Source: Eubacterium barkeri | Lineage (GTDB): Bacteria; Bacillota; Clostridia; Eubacteriales; Eubacteriaceae | Direction: 5' to 3' | Assembly (NCBI RefSeq): GCF_900107125.1 | Contig: NZ_FNOU01000001.1 | Location: forward strand, 186,001 to 250,000 | Length of the DNA stretch: 64,000 nt | Shown here: positions 25,453 to 34,335 of the stretch, piece after piece | Layout of the letters: every line of letters starts with the position of its first letter | Numbering within the stretch: position 1 is the stretch's first letter | Made by a program: the position numbers and the translations under genes | Notes under the pieces: generated by a model | What the model was told of the DNA's origin: nothing | What the model saw: the letters and a program-made list of their open reading frames with translations, nothing else | The model's database searches: none

Positions 25453-27282
25453 ATGGATAATAAAGATTCAAACAGTGGTCTGCTCGGTCCGGATGGACTG
25501 GAGAACACCGGTTTAAAAAAGCATCGCATGTCCTTGATGTCGATGTTCCTTTTGATCTTTTGCCTGGTCAGCGGCGGCTACTTTGGTGTGGAGGATATGA
25601 TTTCCTCGAGTGGGCCAGGCCTGGCGATTTTGCTCATCATCATCTTTCCATTAATCTGGAGTCTGCCCGCGGCACTGTATGCCTGTGAAATGGGTTCGGC
25701 CATTCCGGATGAGGGGGGCTATTATGTTTGGGTAAAACGGGTATTCGGAGAGTTTTGGGGATTCCAGGTGGGCTGGTGGCGAACCTTGTCCTGCTACGTC
25801 GATTCAACGGTTTATGTTGTCTTGGCAATCGCCTATATTGATTCCTTCCTGCCCCTGGCATATTGGCAGGCCATCCTATTAAAGGTTGCCGTCATTCTGT
25901 TCTTCACCTACATCAATCTCCGTGGGATCGAAGAAGTCAGCAAGATTACCAATGCGTTGATGTTCTTCATGCTCATTACCTTGGTAGCCTTTGTGATTTT
26001 CGGGATCATCAACTGGCAGTACAACCCCTTCATCCCCTTTGTACCGAAGGGACAGAGCATCGGCCAGAGCATCGGTCTGGGGGTTGCCGTCGCGATGTGG
26101 ATATTCTCTGGGTATGAATCCATGAGTACCATGTCCGGCGAGGTCGAAAATGTGGAAATCATTCCCAAGGCCACGCTGTTAACCATTCCCGCCACGATAC
26201 TCATTTATTTGATCCCGCTTATCTTTGGCCTGGCATCCTACGGCAACTATGCGGATTGGGCTGCAGAAGGCGGCGTCAGTTTCGTCACCATCGCCATGAG
26301 CTACGGTGTCCCATTTCTCGGCCTATTCATCATGCTGGGGGCGGCGGCTTCAAATTTATCCCTTTATAATAGTTACCTGGCATCCGCATCACGGGGGCTG
26401 TACGTCATCGCAGAGGACAATCTGGCACCGAAATTCTTCTGCAAGGTCAATAAAAAATTCGGGACCCCCCATATTGCCATCTTCGCCATGGCGCTTATCA
26501 ATATCGCGTTGGTCCCCTTTGGCTTTGAAGCGCTCGTCGTCATTGATGTCATCCTGTTTATGATGTGCTATGTCGTGTGGTTCATCTCTGGAGTGGCCCT
26601 GCGGATTAAAGAACCGGACCTGGACAGGCCCTTTAAGATTCCCGGTGGCGTGCCTGTCATGGTGGGCATCATCGTCATCCCCCTGTGCCTCTGCGTCATC
26701 GCCATGTTCACCAATGGAGCCAACTCCCTTATATTAGGGAGCATCGCATTACTGACTGGCCCCATCGCTTATGTCATCTTTAAAAAGATGTACGGCGGCA
26801 TGAACCATTCCAAAAAGCTGGCGAAAAGCGATTTAATATCCACTGTCGTCCTGATTGTCATCATCGGAATCTGTATGACCACCGGGATTGTGATGTATCG
26901 TAATATGGCCAATAATACTGCCGAAGTCCTTTCGGAGATTCGCCCGCTCCTGGAAGAGCGCTTTAATGTCGGCACCCCCCATTACAGTATGGAGGATGAC
27001 ACCTTCTATATCGCTCTTGAAGACAAGGCGCATGCAGAGACCCAGGCACAGATTTATGTCTATGATGGGAATTTCAGCGGGGATGTGGTGCTGTCTGAGA
27101 ATTATGCGGATGAGCAGGCCTTCGCTGAATCCGCCTTCCAGGAATACGGTGAGTTCGTTGATGGGAATGGTGATTTAATCGTCGATGATCTGGACATCTA
27201 CAACAACCAATATGAATTCTATGTGGAATCGGGAAATCCCGTTCAAAAAGTACAAGACGTGTACGATAGGTTAGGAAAATAA
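25453..27282 (+). CDS. APC superfamily permease with C-terminal soluble extension
   Basis: 609 aa. Residues ~25-500 form about twelve membrane segments of amino acid/polyamine/organocation type (GGYFGVEDMISSSGPG, AIPDEGGYYVWVKRVFGEFWGF, IFSGYESMSTMSGEVEN, ASRGLYVIAEDNLAPK). A further membrane segment near 460-480 is followed by about 120 residues of acidic soluble sequence (NNTAEVLSEIRPLLEERFNV onward) not usual for the family. First in the sigma-54-controlled operon, it probably imports the methylated amine used by the downstream MttB proteins. The substrate is unknown. Confidence 0.88.
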   Translation: MDNKDSNSGLLGPDGLENTGLKKHRMSLMSMFLLIFCLVSGGYFGVEDMISSSGPGLAILLIIIFPLIWSLPAALYACEMGSAIPDEGGYYVWVKRVFGEFWGFQVGWWRTLSCYVDSTVYVVLAIAYIDSFLPLAYWQAILLKVAVILFFTYINLRGIEEVSKITNALMFFMLITLVAFVIFGIINWQYNPFIPFVPKGQSIGQSIGLGVAVAMWIFSGYESMSTMSGEVENVEIIPKATLLTIPATILIYLIPLIFGLASYGNYADWAAEGGVSFVTIAMSYGVPFLGLFIMLGAAASNLSLYNSYLASASRGLYVIAEDNLAPKFFCKVNKKFGTPHIAIFAMALINIALVPFGFEALVVIDVILFMMCYVVWFISGVALRIKEPDLDRPFKIPGGVPVMVGIIVIPLCLCVIAMFTNGANSLILGSIALLTGPIAYVIFKKMYGGMNHSKKLAKSDLISTVVLIVIIGICMTTGIVMYRNMANNTAEVLSEIRPLLEERFNVGTPHYSMEDDTFYIALEDKAHAETQAQIYVYDGNFSGDVVLSENYADEQAFAESAFQEYGEFVDGNGDLIVDDLDIYNNQYEFYVESGNPVQKVQDVYDRLGK

Positions 27283-27303
27283 ATCGAGAAAGCAGGAGTT
27301 TTT

Positions 27304-28743
27304 ATGAGAGCGTTATTAACATTACTTAGTGAAAATGAGATCGAACAGATCCATGAAGCGACACTGGAGGTCCTGGAAAACACTGGAGTTGACATTCATT
27401 CCGATGCCGTCGCCAGCCATTTGGCCCAAAAGGGAGCGGTACGGACGGGAGATAACGTCCGCTTCCCGAGAAAGATGGTAGAAGAAGCCATCAGCATGGT
27501 GAATAAGGAAATACTATTTGCCGGACGTGATGCTGCCTTCGATTTCACCATTCCGGATTTCAACAGGACCCATAACTCCACCGGCGGGTATTCCCCCTTT
27601 TATTATGATGAAATCGGAAAGCCCCGCCGCCGGTCCACCTCCAAGGATTTGGTTAACATTGCCAAGCTGTGCAACGGCCTGGAAAACGTCGACTTCTTCT
27701 GGCCCATCATCTTACCGGGAGAAGAAAAGAATGCAGCATTAGAAGAAATCGGAATGTTCTATTATTCCACCCTGCATCTCGGAAAGCATCTGGAATGCTC
27801 TGTTTCCCATCCTGAAACGGTACGCTATATGATCGAAATGGCCCAGGCCGTGGCCGGTGGCAGTGAAGCCCTGAAGCAGCGTCCCATTTTATCCGCGGTT
27901 GCCTCGCCAACGACGCCCCTGGCCTTCGAAGACTGCACGGCCGACGCCATGGCCCTACTGGCAAAAGCAGAAATCCCCATCAGCCCCATGAATGTACCCC
28001 TGGCCGGTACGACGGCACCCGCTTCCCTGGCCGGCACCATGGTCCTGACCAATGCTGAACAACTGGCCACTCTCGTCATCGTCAAAGCCTATAACCCCAA
28101 TGCGCCGGTGCTCTACACCTGCGATTCCGGAGCAGCAGATATGCGGACCGGCGATATCGCCTACAGCGGAGCGGATTATGACCTGCTGAGCATCGGCTGC
28201 GGTCAGATGGCTCGTTTCTATGACATGCCATGCTGCGTGGCCCAGGGCTGTAATGAAGACCGGCCCTACACGAGCCCCGGTGAATTTATGAACAACATCC
28301 AACGAATCAGCTACAGCCAGATGACGGAAAGTGATACATCCTGCTGGATGGGGAGTACGGATAACGCCCTGGCCACATCCATCTGGGATATCGTTCTGGA
28401 TAATGAAGCCATGAACTACGTCAAAGACTTCTGTCGGGTGGCGGATGTCAATAAGAAGACCCTGGCAGTGGATGTCATCAACCAGGTCGGACCCTGCGGT
28501 GAATTCCTGTCCAACAAGCACACGGTCAAAAACTTCCGTAAGCAGCTCACCGTGAAGGATCATACCCAAAGCTTCATCTTCAAAGATGTGACAGAAGAAA
28601 AGGACTATCGCCATCTGGCCAGGGAACTGGGTCAGAAAATCATCGATGCTGCCCCGGAAATTGATGTGGATGAAACCCTGGCCACCGACCTTGGGAAAAT
28701 CATGGAAGCAGCCAGAGAAGAATTGGGGAATCTAAAACTATAA
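27304..28743 (+). CDS. Non-pyrrolysine MttB-family methyltransferase (first of two)
   Basis: 479 aa; no amber codon. It belongs to the MttB superfamily whose characterised members without pyrrolysine demethylate glycine betaine, proline betaine, carnitine or butyrobetaine. The N terminus LLSENEIEQIHEATLEVLEN, the middle EMAQAVAGGSEALKQRPI and the core PLAGTTAPASLAGTMVLTNAEQLA are typical. It lies 21 bp after the permease gene and 14 bp before its paralogue. It should transfer a methyl group from a quaternary amine to the corrinoid protein encoded at 30241. The specific substrate cannot be read from the sequence. Confidence 0.92.
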   Translation: MRALLTLLSENEIEQIHEATLEVLENTGVDIHSDAVASHLAQKGAVRTGDNVRFPRKMVEEAISMVNKEILFAGRDAAFDFTIPDFNRTHNSTGGYSPFYYDEIGKPRRRSTSKDLVNIAKLCNGLENVDFFWPIILPGEEKNAALEEIGMFYYSTLHLGKHLECSVSHPETVRYMIEMAQAVAGGSEALKQRPILSAVASPTTPLAFEDCTADAMALLAKAEIPISPMNVPLAGTTAPASLAGTMVLTNAEQLATLVIVKAYNPNAPVLYTCDSGAADMRTGDIAYSGADYDLLSIGCGQMARFYDMPCCVAQGCNEDRPYTSPGEFMNNIQRISYSQMTESDTSCWMGSTDNALATSIWDIVLDNEAMNYVKDFCRVADVNKKTLAVDVINQVGPCGEFLSNKHTVKNFRKQLTVKDHTQSFIFKDVTEEKDYRHLARELGQKIIDAAPEIDVDETLATDLGKIMEAAREELGNLKL

Positions 28744-28757
28744 TAAGAGGTTAAGAA

Positions 28758-30194
28758 ATGTCAAATTTCGAATTTTTATCCCAGGAGACAAAGCTCCTTA
28801 TCCACAAAAAAGCATTGGAAATCCTGGCCGAAACCGGGGTTCAGATTGATAGCAAGGAAATACTGGAAAAGCTGGAGGGGTTTGGTGCAGAAGTCGACTA
28901 TGAAAACTGCCAGGCGCGTTTCTCCAAAGGCATGGTGGAAGAAGCCATTAAACGCTGCCCTTCCAAATTTGTATTAGGCGGGGTCCAGGAAGAATACGAT
29001 ATGTACCTGGGCGAAGGAAATACCTACGTTTTAACGGATACCCAAGGCTGTTTTGTGTCCGATTTGAAAACTGGGGAACGCCGGAATTCCACCATGAAGG
29101 ACCTGCTGGATGCGGCCCGGGTGACGGATGCCATGGACTATATCCATTGCTTCGCCCCCATCGTAATCGCCGGCGATGTACCCGAAGGCTCACGGACTAT
29201 CCGGGAAATGGTTGAAATCTTCAAGGTATCCTCCAAGCATGTGGAAACGGACTGCTTTAACGAAGCTCAGGCGAAGTATTACATCGAGGTCTTACGTAAG
29301 CTGTTCAGAGAAGATGTATTGCTTGAACGGCCGCCGCTGTCGATCACCTGCTGCCCGGTCAGCCCGCTGATCTTCGAAGCACCCATGCTGACAGGTACCA
29401 TCGCCATGGGTGAAATCAATACCCCGGTGCTCCTGCTGCCCATGCCTATTTCGGGAACCACGGCACCCATGACCCTATTGGGCACCATCATCCAGAACAC
29501 CGCTGAAGTGCTGGCCGGAATCACCATCCTTCAAAGCTTCACTCCCGGACGTAAAATTATCTTTGGATCTGCTGACGGCATCATGGATATGAAATCCCTC
29601 CTGTGCTGCGTCGGCTCTCCCGAAGGCGCGCTGGTTAATGCGGCAAATATCGAAATGGGCCATTTCTACAATATGCCGGCCCTGGGCTGCAACGGCACCG
29701 ATGCCCATAAGCCCAACTACCAGATGGGATTCGAACGCGGCTCATCCAACCTGCCCTTATTTCTGGCCCACGGGGACATGATCTGCGGCGTCGGCATGGG
29801 CAGCTCCGCCATGTGTCTGTATTTAGAAGAATTAGTCAATTGCGAAGACGTCATGAATATCTCAAGACGGATCGCCCAGGGCATCCAGGATGACGAAAAG
29901 CTGGCCCTGGCAGGTGTTGTGAAGAAAGTCGGCCCAGGCGGAAACTTCCTGAATGAAAAGAGCACCATTAAGCAGCTTCGGAACGGTGAACACTATTCGC
30001 CCAGGAATTTGATCCGCCGCCCCTATGATAAAGCAGATCCGGCAGACATGGTCGAAGCATCCAAGGCACGGGTCCGGGAAATCCTGGCTGCCCCGCCGAA
30101 GAAGAACTTCTCTGATCAAATTGAACAGGAAGTGGAAGAAATCCTGAAACGAGCAGACGTCGAATGTGCGGAAGCCGCTGCTGAAGAAGAATAA
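28758..30194 (+). CDS. Non-pyrrolysine MttB-family methyltransferase (second of two)
   Basis: 478 aa with the same fold and similar core blocks as the preceding gene (FLSQETKLLIHKKALEILAE, PMPISGTTAPMTLLGTIIQNTAEVLAG, GFERGSSNLPLFLAHGD), but clearly diverged from it, so not a recent duplication. It ends in an acidic tail (VEEILKRADVECAEAAAEEE). Two MttB paralogues sharing one corrinoid protein suggest two substrates, or stepwise removal of methyl groups from one compound. Ribosome site AAGAGG precedes the ATG. Confidence 0.92.
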   Translation: MSNFEFLSQETKLLIHKKALEILAETGVQIDSKEILEKLEGFGAEVDYENCQARFSKGMVEEAIKRCPSKFVLGGVQEEYDMYLGEGNTYVLTDTQGCFVSDLKTGERRNSTMKDLLDAARVTDAMDYIHCFAPIVIAGDVPEGSRTIREMVEIFKVSSKHVETDCFNEAQAKYYIEVLRKLFREDVLLERPPLSITCCPVSPLIFEAPMLTGTIAMGEINTPVLLLPMPISGTTAPMTLLGTIIQNTAEVLAGITILQSFTPGRKIIFGSADGIMDMKSLLCCVGSPEGALVNAANIEMGHFYNMPALGCNGTDAHKPNYQMGFERGSSNLPLFLAHGDMICGVGMGSSAMCLYLEELVNCEDVMNISRRIAQGIQDDEKLALAGVVKKVGPGGNFLNEKSTIKQLRNGEHYSPRNLIRRPYDKADPADMVEASKARVREILAAPPKKNFSDQIEQEVEEILKRADVECAEAAAEEE

Positions 30195-30240
30195 GAAAAC
30201 TGCAAACTAAAAAAACAAAGAGATTGAAGGAGAGATTAAA

Positions 30241-30861
30241 ATGAACGTAGAAAATATTTATGATTTAGTAATGGAATTTGAAGACGAAGAAATCGTAGAA
30301 GCCGTCCAGGATGCCTTGGCAGAAGGCGTTGATCCCCAAAGCATTTTAAATGATGGGTTAGTTGCCGCCATGGACGAAGTCGGCGTATTATTTTCAAAAG
30401 GCGATTTATTCGTACCGGAAATGCTCATGGCCGCAACAGCCATGAAAGCAGGTCTGGAAGAATTAAAACCGGTGCTGGGCGCTGGCGTAGCAGGTAAGGG
30501 CACCATCGTCATCGGAACCGTTGAAAAGGACCTCCACGATATCGGCAAGAACCTCGTGGCCATGATGATGGAAAGCTCTGGCTTCACGGTCATTGATTTA
30601 GGCATCGATGTCCCCAAGGAAAAATTCATCGAAGCAGCCAAGGAAAACAAAGCGGATATGATCTGCCTGTCTGCCCTTTTGACGACCACCATGGCCAATA
30701 TGCGGGATACTGTGGAAGCCATCAAAGCCGATGGCATCGCAGCCAAGGTTATGGTCGGCGGCGCACCGGTTACCGAAGAATTTGCAACGGAAATCCATGC
30801 GGATGCTTATGCCAATGATGCTGGTGGTGCCGTCATCCTTGCCCGCCAATTCATGGCATAA
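30241..30861 (+). CDS. Corrinoid (B12-binding) methyl-carrier protein, MttC/MtqC-like
   Basis: 206 aa. The N-terminal helical cap (DEVGVLFSKGDLFVPEMLMAA) precedes the Rossmann B12 domain with the lower-ligand motif DLHDIG in VEKDLHDIGKNLV, then SALLTTTM and VGGAPV. It accepts a methyl group from the MttB proteins on cob(I)alamin and hands it to the pterin methyltransferase encoded next. AAGGAGAG precedes the ATG. No reductive activase (RamA-like) gene is in the operon. Confidence 0.95.
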   Translation: MNVENIYDLVMEFEDEEIVEAVQDALAEGVDPQSILNDGLVAAMDEVGVLFSKGDLFVPEMLMAATAMKAGLEELKPVLGAGVAGKGTIVIGTVEKDLHDIGKNLVAMMMESSGFTVIDLGIDVPKEKFIEAAKENKADMICLSALLTTTMANMRDTVEAIKADGIAAKVMVGGAPVTEEFATEIHADAYANDAGGAVILARQFMA

Positions 30862-30877
30862 AAAACGGAGGAAAAGC

Positions 30878-31675
30878 ATGTATATAGTAGGAGAATTAAT
30901 TAACGCCAGCCGGAAAAGCGTTGGTGAAGCCATCAAAGCCGGTGATGCGGAATTCATCAAGAAATTAGCAAAGGACCAGGCCGACGCAGGCGCCACCTTC
31001 ATCGATGTCAATGCCGGCATCTTTGTCGATCAGGAAGGTGACTACATGGAATGGCTGATCAAGAATGTCCAGGAAGTGACCAACACCCCCATCTCCATCG
31101 ACAGTCCGGACTACCATGTCATCGAGCGCGCTCTGAAGCTCACGGGTGAAGATGCCCTCATCAATTCCATTTCCTATGAAGAAGGACGCTATGAATCCAT
31201 CCTCTCCCTGGTGGAAGGAACGAAGCTGAAGGTCGTCGCGCTTTGCATGGACGACCAGCGGATGCCGGAAACGAAGGAGGACCGACTGCGCATCGCAGAT
31301 ATCCTGGTCGATGGCCTCATCGGAAAGGGTGTCGATATCGGAGATATCTTCGTCGATCCTCTGGTGCAGCCCGTATCGACGGATGTCACCTTCGGCATGG
31401 GCTTCATCGACGCCATTGAAGGACTAAAAGAAAAATATCCAGGTATCCACACCGCCTGCGGCTTGTCCAATATTTCCTACGGCCTGCCGGAACGGAAATT
31501 CTTAAACCGGACCTTCGCTGTCATGGCCATTGCTAAGGGACTGGACGGCCTATTGATCGATCCCCTGGACGATAAGATGATGACCGCCATAAAAGGTGCT
31601 GAAGCCTTGGCCGGGCGGGATAAATTCTGCGCCAAATATATGAAGGCCTATCGGAAAAAACAACTCAGTATCTAA
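30878..31675 (+). CDS. Methylcorrinoid:tetrahydrofolate methyltransferase, MtrH/MtqA-like pterin-binding protein
   Basis: 265 aa TIM-barrel protein of the dihydropteroate-synthase-like methyltransferase family. It shows GELINASRKSVGEAI at the N terminus, the pterin Asp/Asn in FIDVNAGIF, ISIDSPD, GDIFVDPLVQPVSTD and ACGLSNISYGLP. GGAGGAAAAGC before the ATG at 30878 sets the start inside a longer open frame. As the last gene of the operon it would pass the methyl group from the corrinoid protein to tetrahydrofolate, feeding the Wood-Ljungdahl or one-carbon pool. The E. limosum MtqA enzyme is the closest described analogue. Confidence 0.9.
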   Translation: MYIVGELINASRKSVGEAIKAGDAEFIKKLAKDQADAGATFIDVNAGIFVDQEGDYMEWLIKNVQEVTNTPISIDSPDYHVIERALKLTGEDALINSISYEEGRYESILSLVEGTKLKVVALCMDDQRMPETKEDRLRIADILVDGLIGKGVDIGDIFVDPLVQPVSTDVTFGMGFIDAIEGLKEKYPGIHTACGLSNISYGLPERKFLNRTFAVMAIAKGLDGLLIDPLDDKMMTAIKGAEALAGRDKFCAKYMKAYRKKQLSI

Positions 31676-31697
31676 CACGAGAACATCCCCTCAGGGT

Positions 31698-31737
31698 AAA
31701 TCAAGCTCCGGATAAAAACCGGGCTTGATTTATTTAT
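31698..31737 (+). terminator. Terminator of the methyltransferase operon
   Basis: AAATCAAGC ... GCTTGATTT hairpin with an inner CCGG/CCGG stem, followed by ATTTATAT. Confidence 0.8.
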
Positions 31738-32122
31738 ATCAGTTATCATGCCATAAAGTGGCGTCTGTGGAAATTCTTGGGCAAATGAACTGATTCCTTC
31801 AAATGAAAAAACAGACAATTTGGATAAACCGTCCATGGTATTTCGGGAAAAGAATGGTTATAATAAAAAAATCGGATGTAATCCATGTAAATGTGTAAGT
31901 GTGTGTAAACTCTTTTTATTACGGGTAAAAAGAGATATAATGACAATTAATAATCAATATGATTTTTTTAAGAGAATGGGGAATACATGAACATCTATTA
32001 TTAAGAGTGTCATTAATAATTATAGGAAAAACCTTAAGCGCGACTGCGTAAAATTGCATTCTGGAAAATTAAAGTAAACACTAAAAAAGAAGAATGTATA
32101 ACCTTTTCAACAGAAAATTATC
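31738..32122. other. AT-rich intergenic stretch without a supported gene
   Basis: About 385 bp between the methyltransferase terminator and the Rex/promoter region. It holds an inverted repeat CTCTTTTT-N9-AAAAAGAG near 31912-31936 and a TATAAT near 31935, but only very short frames (5 and 16 codons) without conserved features. I see no gene. Confidence 0.5.
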
Positions 32123-32140
32123 TTGTTATTATCTTGACAA
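32123..32140. promoter_or_regulatory. Rex-like operator overlapping the -35 of the butyrate operon
   Basis: TTGTTA-N6-TGACAA, one mismatch from the Rex consensus TTGTTA-N6-TAACAA. It covers the -35 hexamer, so bound Rex would block polymerase. Confidence 0.6.
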
Positions 32141-32161
32141 ACTCCCAAAATGTGCTAGTAT
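32134..32161 (+). promoter_or_regulatory. Extended -10 sigmaA promoter of the butyrate operon
   Basis: TTGACA (32134-32139), 16-bp spacer, extended -10 TGCTAGTAT with hexamer 32156-32161. It is flanked and overlapped by two Rex-like sites. Confidence 0.75.
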
Positions 32162-32178
32162 TGTTATATATTTAACAG
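32161..32178. promoter_or_regulatory. Rex-like operator at the transcription start of the butyrate operon
   Basis: TTGTTA-TATATT-TAACAG, matching the Rex palindrome except for the last base. It lies just downstream of the -10, 38 bp from the first site. Rex is the NADH/NAD-sensing repressor of fermentation operons in Firmicutes. Confidence 0.7.
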
Positions 32179-32207
32179 ACGGTCCCACGAGCATTCGGTT
32201 CGTCTGT
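32175..32207 (+). promoter_or_regulatory. Leader stem-loop before thl
   Basis: ACAGACG-N19-CGTCTGT in the 5' leader followed by an A-rich stretch. It is not a terminator in this direction; it may stabilise the message or act as a regulatory leader. Confidence 0.45.
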
Positions 32208-32260
32208 CAAAATAAAAAAATAATCACAAAGTAATGTGAGATTTAATGGAGGGTATCAAA

Positions 32261-33448
32261 GTGGCAAAAGAAGTCGTATTAGTAGGCGCTTGCCGTACAG
32301 CAATGGGTAGCATGGGCGGAAGTCTGAAAGGTGTTCCCGCTGCTGATTTAGGAGCAATCGTCATCAAGGAAGCTGTCGAACGTGCTGGCATCAAACCCGA
32401 AGATGTCGACGAAGTCCTCATGGGCTGTGTCATCCAGGCTGGTTTAGGACAGAACGTTGCCCGCCAGGCCTCGATCAAAGCTGGTCTGCCCATCGAAGTT
32501 CCGGCAATGACCCTGAACAACGTTTGTGGATCTGGCCTTAAAGCCGTTAACTTAGCTGCTGATATGATCATCGCAGGGGATGCTGATGTCGTGATCGCAG
32601 GTGGGATGGAAAACATGTCCGCTGCACCCTACGCTGTTCCCAATGCCCGTTATGGTTACAGAATGGGCGATGGCAAATTAGTGGATACCATGATTAAAGA
32701 TGCGCTGTGGGATGCCTTTAATGACTATCACATGGGTGTCACTGCAGAAAATGTCGCTGAAGAATGGGGAATCACCCGTGAAATGCAGGATGAATTTGCA
32801 GCAAAGAGCCAGCAAAAATGTGAAGCAGCTCAGGCAGCTGGCGTGTTTGAAGCAGAAATCGTCCCTGTCCCTGTTAAAGTAAAAAGAGAAATCGTCGAAT
32901 TTAAAGTGGATGAATTCCCGAGAAAAGGCGTGACCGCAGAAGGTTTAGGAAAACTGAAACCCTGCTTCAAATTTGATGGCACCGGTACAGTAACCGCTGC
33001 CTCCGCTTCTGGGATTAATGATGGGGCTGCGGCTATCGTCGTTATGTCCGCTGAAAAAGCAGAAGAATTAGGTGTAAAACCCATGGCAAAATGGGTCGTA
33101 GGTGCTTCCGCCGGCGTTCGCCCCGAAGTGATGGGTGTTGGCCCCATTGCCGCAACCGAGAAAGCCTTCGCTAAGGCCGACCTGACCATGGATGACATGG
33201 ACCTGGTCGAAGCTAACGAAGCTTTTGCCGCACAGTCCTGCGCTGTTGGCAAAGATCTTGAAATCCCGGAAGAAAAACTCAACATCTCCGGTGGCGCAAT
33301 CGCTTTAGGCCATCCTGTTGGGGCTTCTGGCTGCCGTATCCTGGTTACCCTGCTCCACGGCCTGCAGCGGACTGGTAAGAAAACCGGTTTAGCGACACTG
33401 TGTGTTGGTGGTGGTATGGGTGTTGCCACTGTTGTAGAAGCATTATAA
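32261..33448 (+). CDS. thlA: Acetyl-CoA acetyltransferase (thiolase)
   Basis: 395 aa from GTG 32261. GGAGGG at 32248-32253 is the ribosome site and covers an upstream in-frame ATG (32246) that lacks its own site. It condenses two acetyl-CoA to acetoacetyl-CoA, the first step to butyrate. Cys89 lies in [12 protein letters not shown], the His in [17 protein letters not shown] and the second Cys in [10 protein letters not shown]. It is the first gene of thl-crt-hbd-bcd-etfB-etfA and is probably repressed by Rex at low NADH. Confidence 0.97.
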   Translation: MAKEVVLVGACRTAMGSMGGSLKGVPAADLGAIVIKEAVERAGIKPEDVDEVLMGCVIQAGLGQNVARQASIKAGLPIEVPAMTLNNVCGSGLKAVNLAADMIIAGDADVVIAGGMENMSAAPYAVPNARYGYRMGDGKLVDTMIKDALWDAFNDYHMGVTAENVAEEWGITREMQDEFAAKSQQKCEAAQAAGVFEAEIVPVPVKVKREIVEFKVDEFPRKGVTAEGLGKLKPCFKFDGTGTVTAASASGINDGAAAIVVMSAEKAEELGVKPMAKWVVGASAGVRPEVMGVGPIAATEKAFAKADLTMDDMDLVEANEAFAAQSCAVGKDLEIPEEKLNISGGAIALGHPVGASGCRILVTLLHGLQRTGKKTGLATLCVGGGMGVATVVEAL

Positions 33449-33472
33449 GCACAAAAACAAAGGAGATTCTCC

Positions 33473-34249
33473 ATGGGTTTTGTAAAATATGAAGCAGACG
33501 GCGCAGTCGCTGTCATCACCATCGATCGTGAAAAGGCACTCAATGCCTTGAATTCCGAAGTCCTTGGGGACTTGGAAGCCGTCATTGATGGCATCGATTT
33601 AGACGTTATCCGTGCGGTCGTTATCACCGGTGCTGGCGCAAAATCCTTTGTCGCTGGTGCAGATATCGGAGAAATGAGCGCATTAACAAAGGCAGAAGGG
33701 GAAGCTTTCGGTAAGAAGGGAAATGATGTTTTCCGTAAAATCGAAGTATTACCTATTCCCGTTATTGCAGCCGTTAATGGCTTTGCACTGGGCGGTGGCT
33801 GTGAGCTCTCCATGAGCTGTGACATCCGCTTAGCTGCCGATAACGCACTCTTTGGACAGCCGGAAACCGGCTTGGGGATTACCCCTGGATTTGGCGGAAC
33901 CCAACGTTTAGCTCGCCTGATCCCAGTGGGAAAAGCCAAGGAAATGGTTTATGCCGGAACCAACATCAAGGCAGAGGAAGCCAAAGCCCTGGGATTGGTT
34001 AATGCTGTCTATCCCCAGGAAGAGCTGATGCCCGCTGCCCTTAAACTGGCAGGCAAGATTGCAAAGAACGCTCCCATCGCCGTGCGTAATTGCAAAAAAG
34101 CCATCAATGATGGTTTAGAAGTCGGGATGGATGACGCCATTGTTATCGAAGAAAAGCTCTTTGGCGATTGCTTTGAAAGCGCAGATCAAAAAGAAGGCAT
34201 GGCTGCTTTCCTCGAAAAAAGGAAACACGAACCCTTCACAAACTGCTAA
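33473..34249 (+). CDS. crt: 3-hydroxybutyryl-CoA dehydratase (crotonase)
   Basis: 258 aa enoyl-CoA hydratase superfamily member that converts 3-hydroxybutyryl-CoA to crotonyl-CoA. The oxyanion-hole blocks FVAGADIGEM and GFALGGGCELSMSCDIRLA and the catalytic Glu region FGQPETGLGITPGFGGTQRL are present. AAAGGAGA precedes the ATG. It is 24 bp after thl and followed by an intra-operon hairpin. Confidence 0.96.
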   Translation: MGFVKYEADGAVAVITIDREKALNALNSEVLGDLEAVIDGIDLDVIRAVVITGAGAKSFVAGADIGEMSALTKAEGEAFGKKGNDVFRKIEVLPIPVIAAVNGFALGGGCELSMSCDIRLAADNALFGQPETGLGITPGFGGTQRLARLIPVGKAKEMVYAGTNIKAEEAKALGLVNAVYPQEELMPAALKLAGKIAKNAPIAVRNCKKAINDGLEVGMDDAIVIEEKLFGDCFESADQKEGMAAFLEKRKHEPFTNC

Positions 34250-34275
34250 GACAGAGAATTAAATTAAGTGATGAC

Positions 34276-34307
34276 AAAGAGGGAATCCCAATTGGGGTTT
34301 CCTCTTT
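34276..34307 (+). terminator. Intra-operon hairpin between crt and hbd
   Basis: AAAGAGGGAATCCC-AATT-GGGGTTTCCTCTTT. Only TTT and then A follow, so it is likely a partial terminator or an mRNA processing/stability stem between gene pairs. Confidence 0.55.
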
Positions 34308-34335
34308 AAAAGAAAAAAATCAGGAGGACTAAACA

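Noticed and set aside
23693-30194. Pyrrolysine-type trimethylamine methyltransferases
   Set aside because: None of the four MttB-family frames is interrupted by an amber codon, so they belong to the non-pyrrolysine branch.
31935-32000. Very short frames of 16 and 5 codons upstream of thl, possible leader peptides
   Set aside because: No conserved feature and they lie upstream of the mapped-looking promoter at 32134, so they would not be on the thl message.
32830-33939. 369-codon minus-strand open frame opposite thl and crt
   Set aside because: Antisense shadow of two highly conserved genes; Ser/Ala/Pro-rich composition and no motif.
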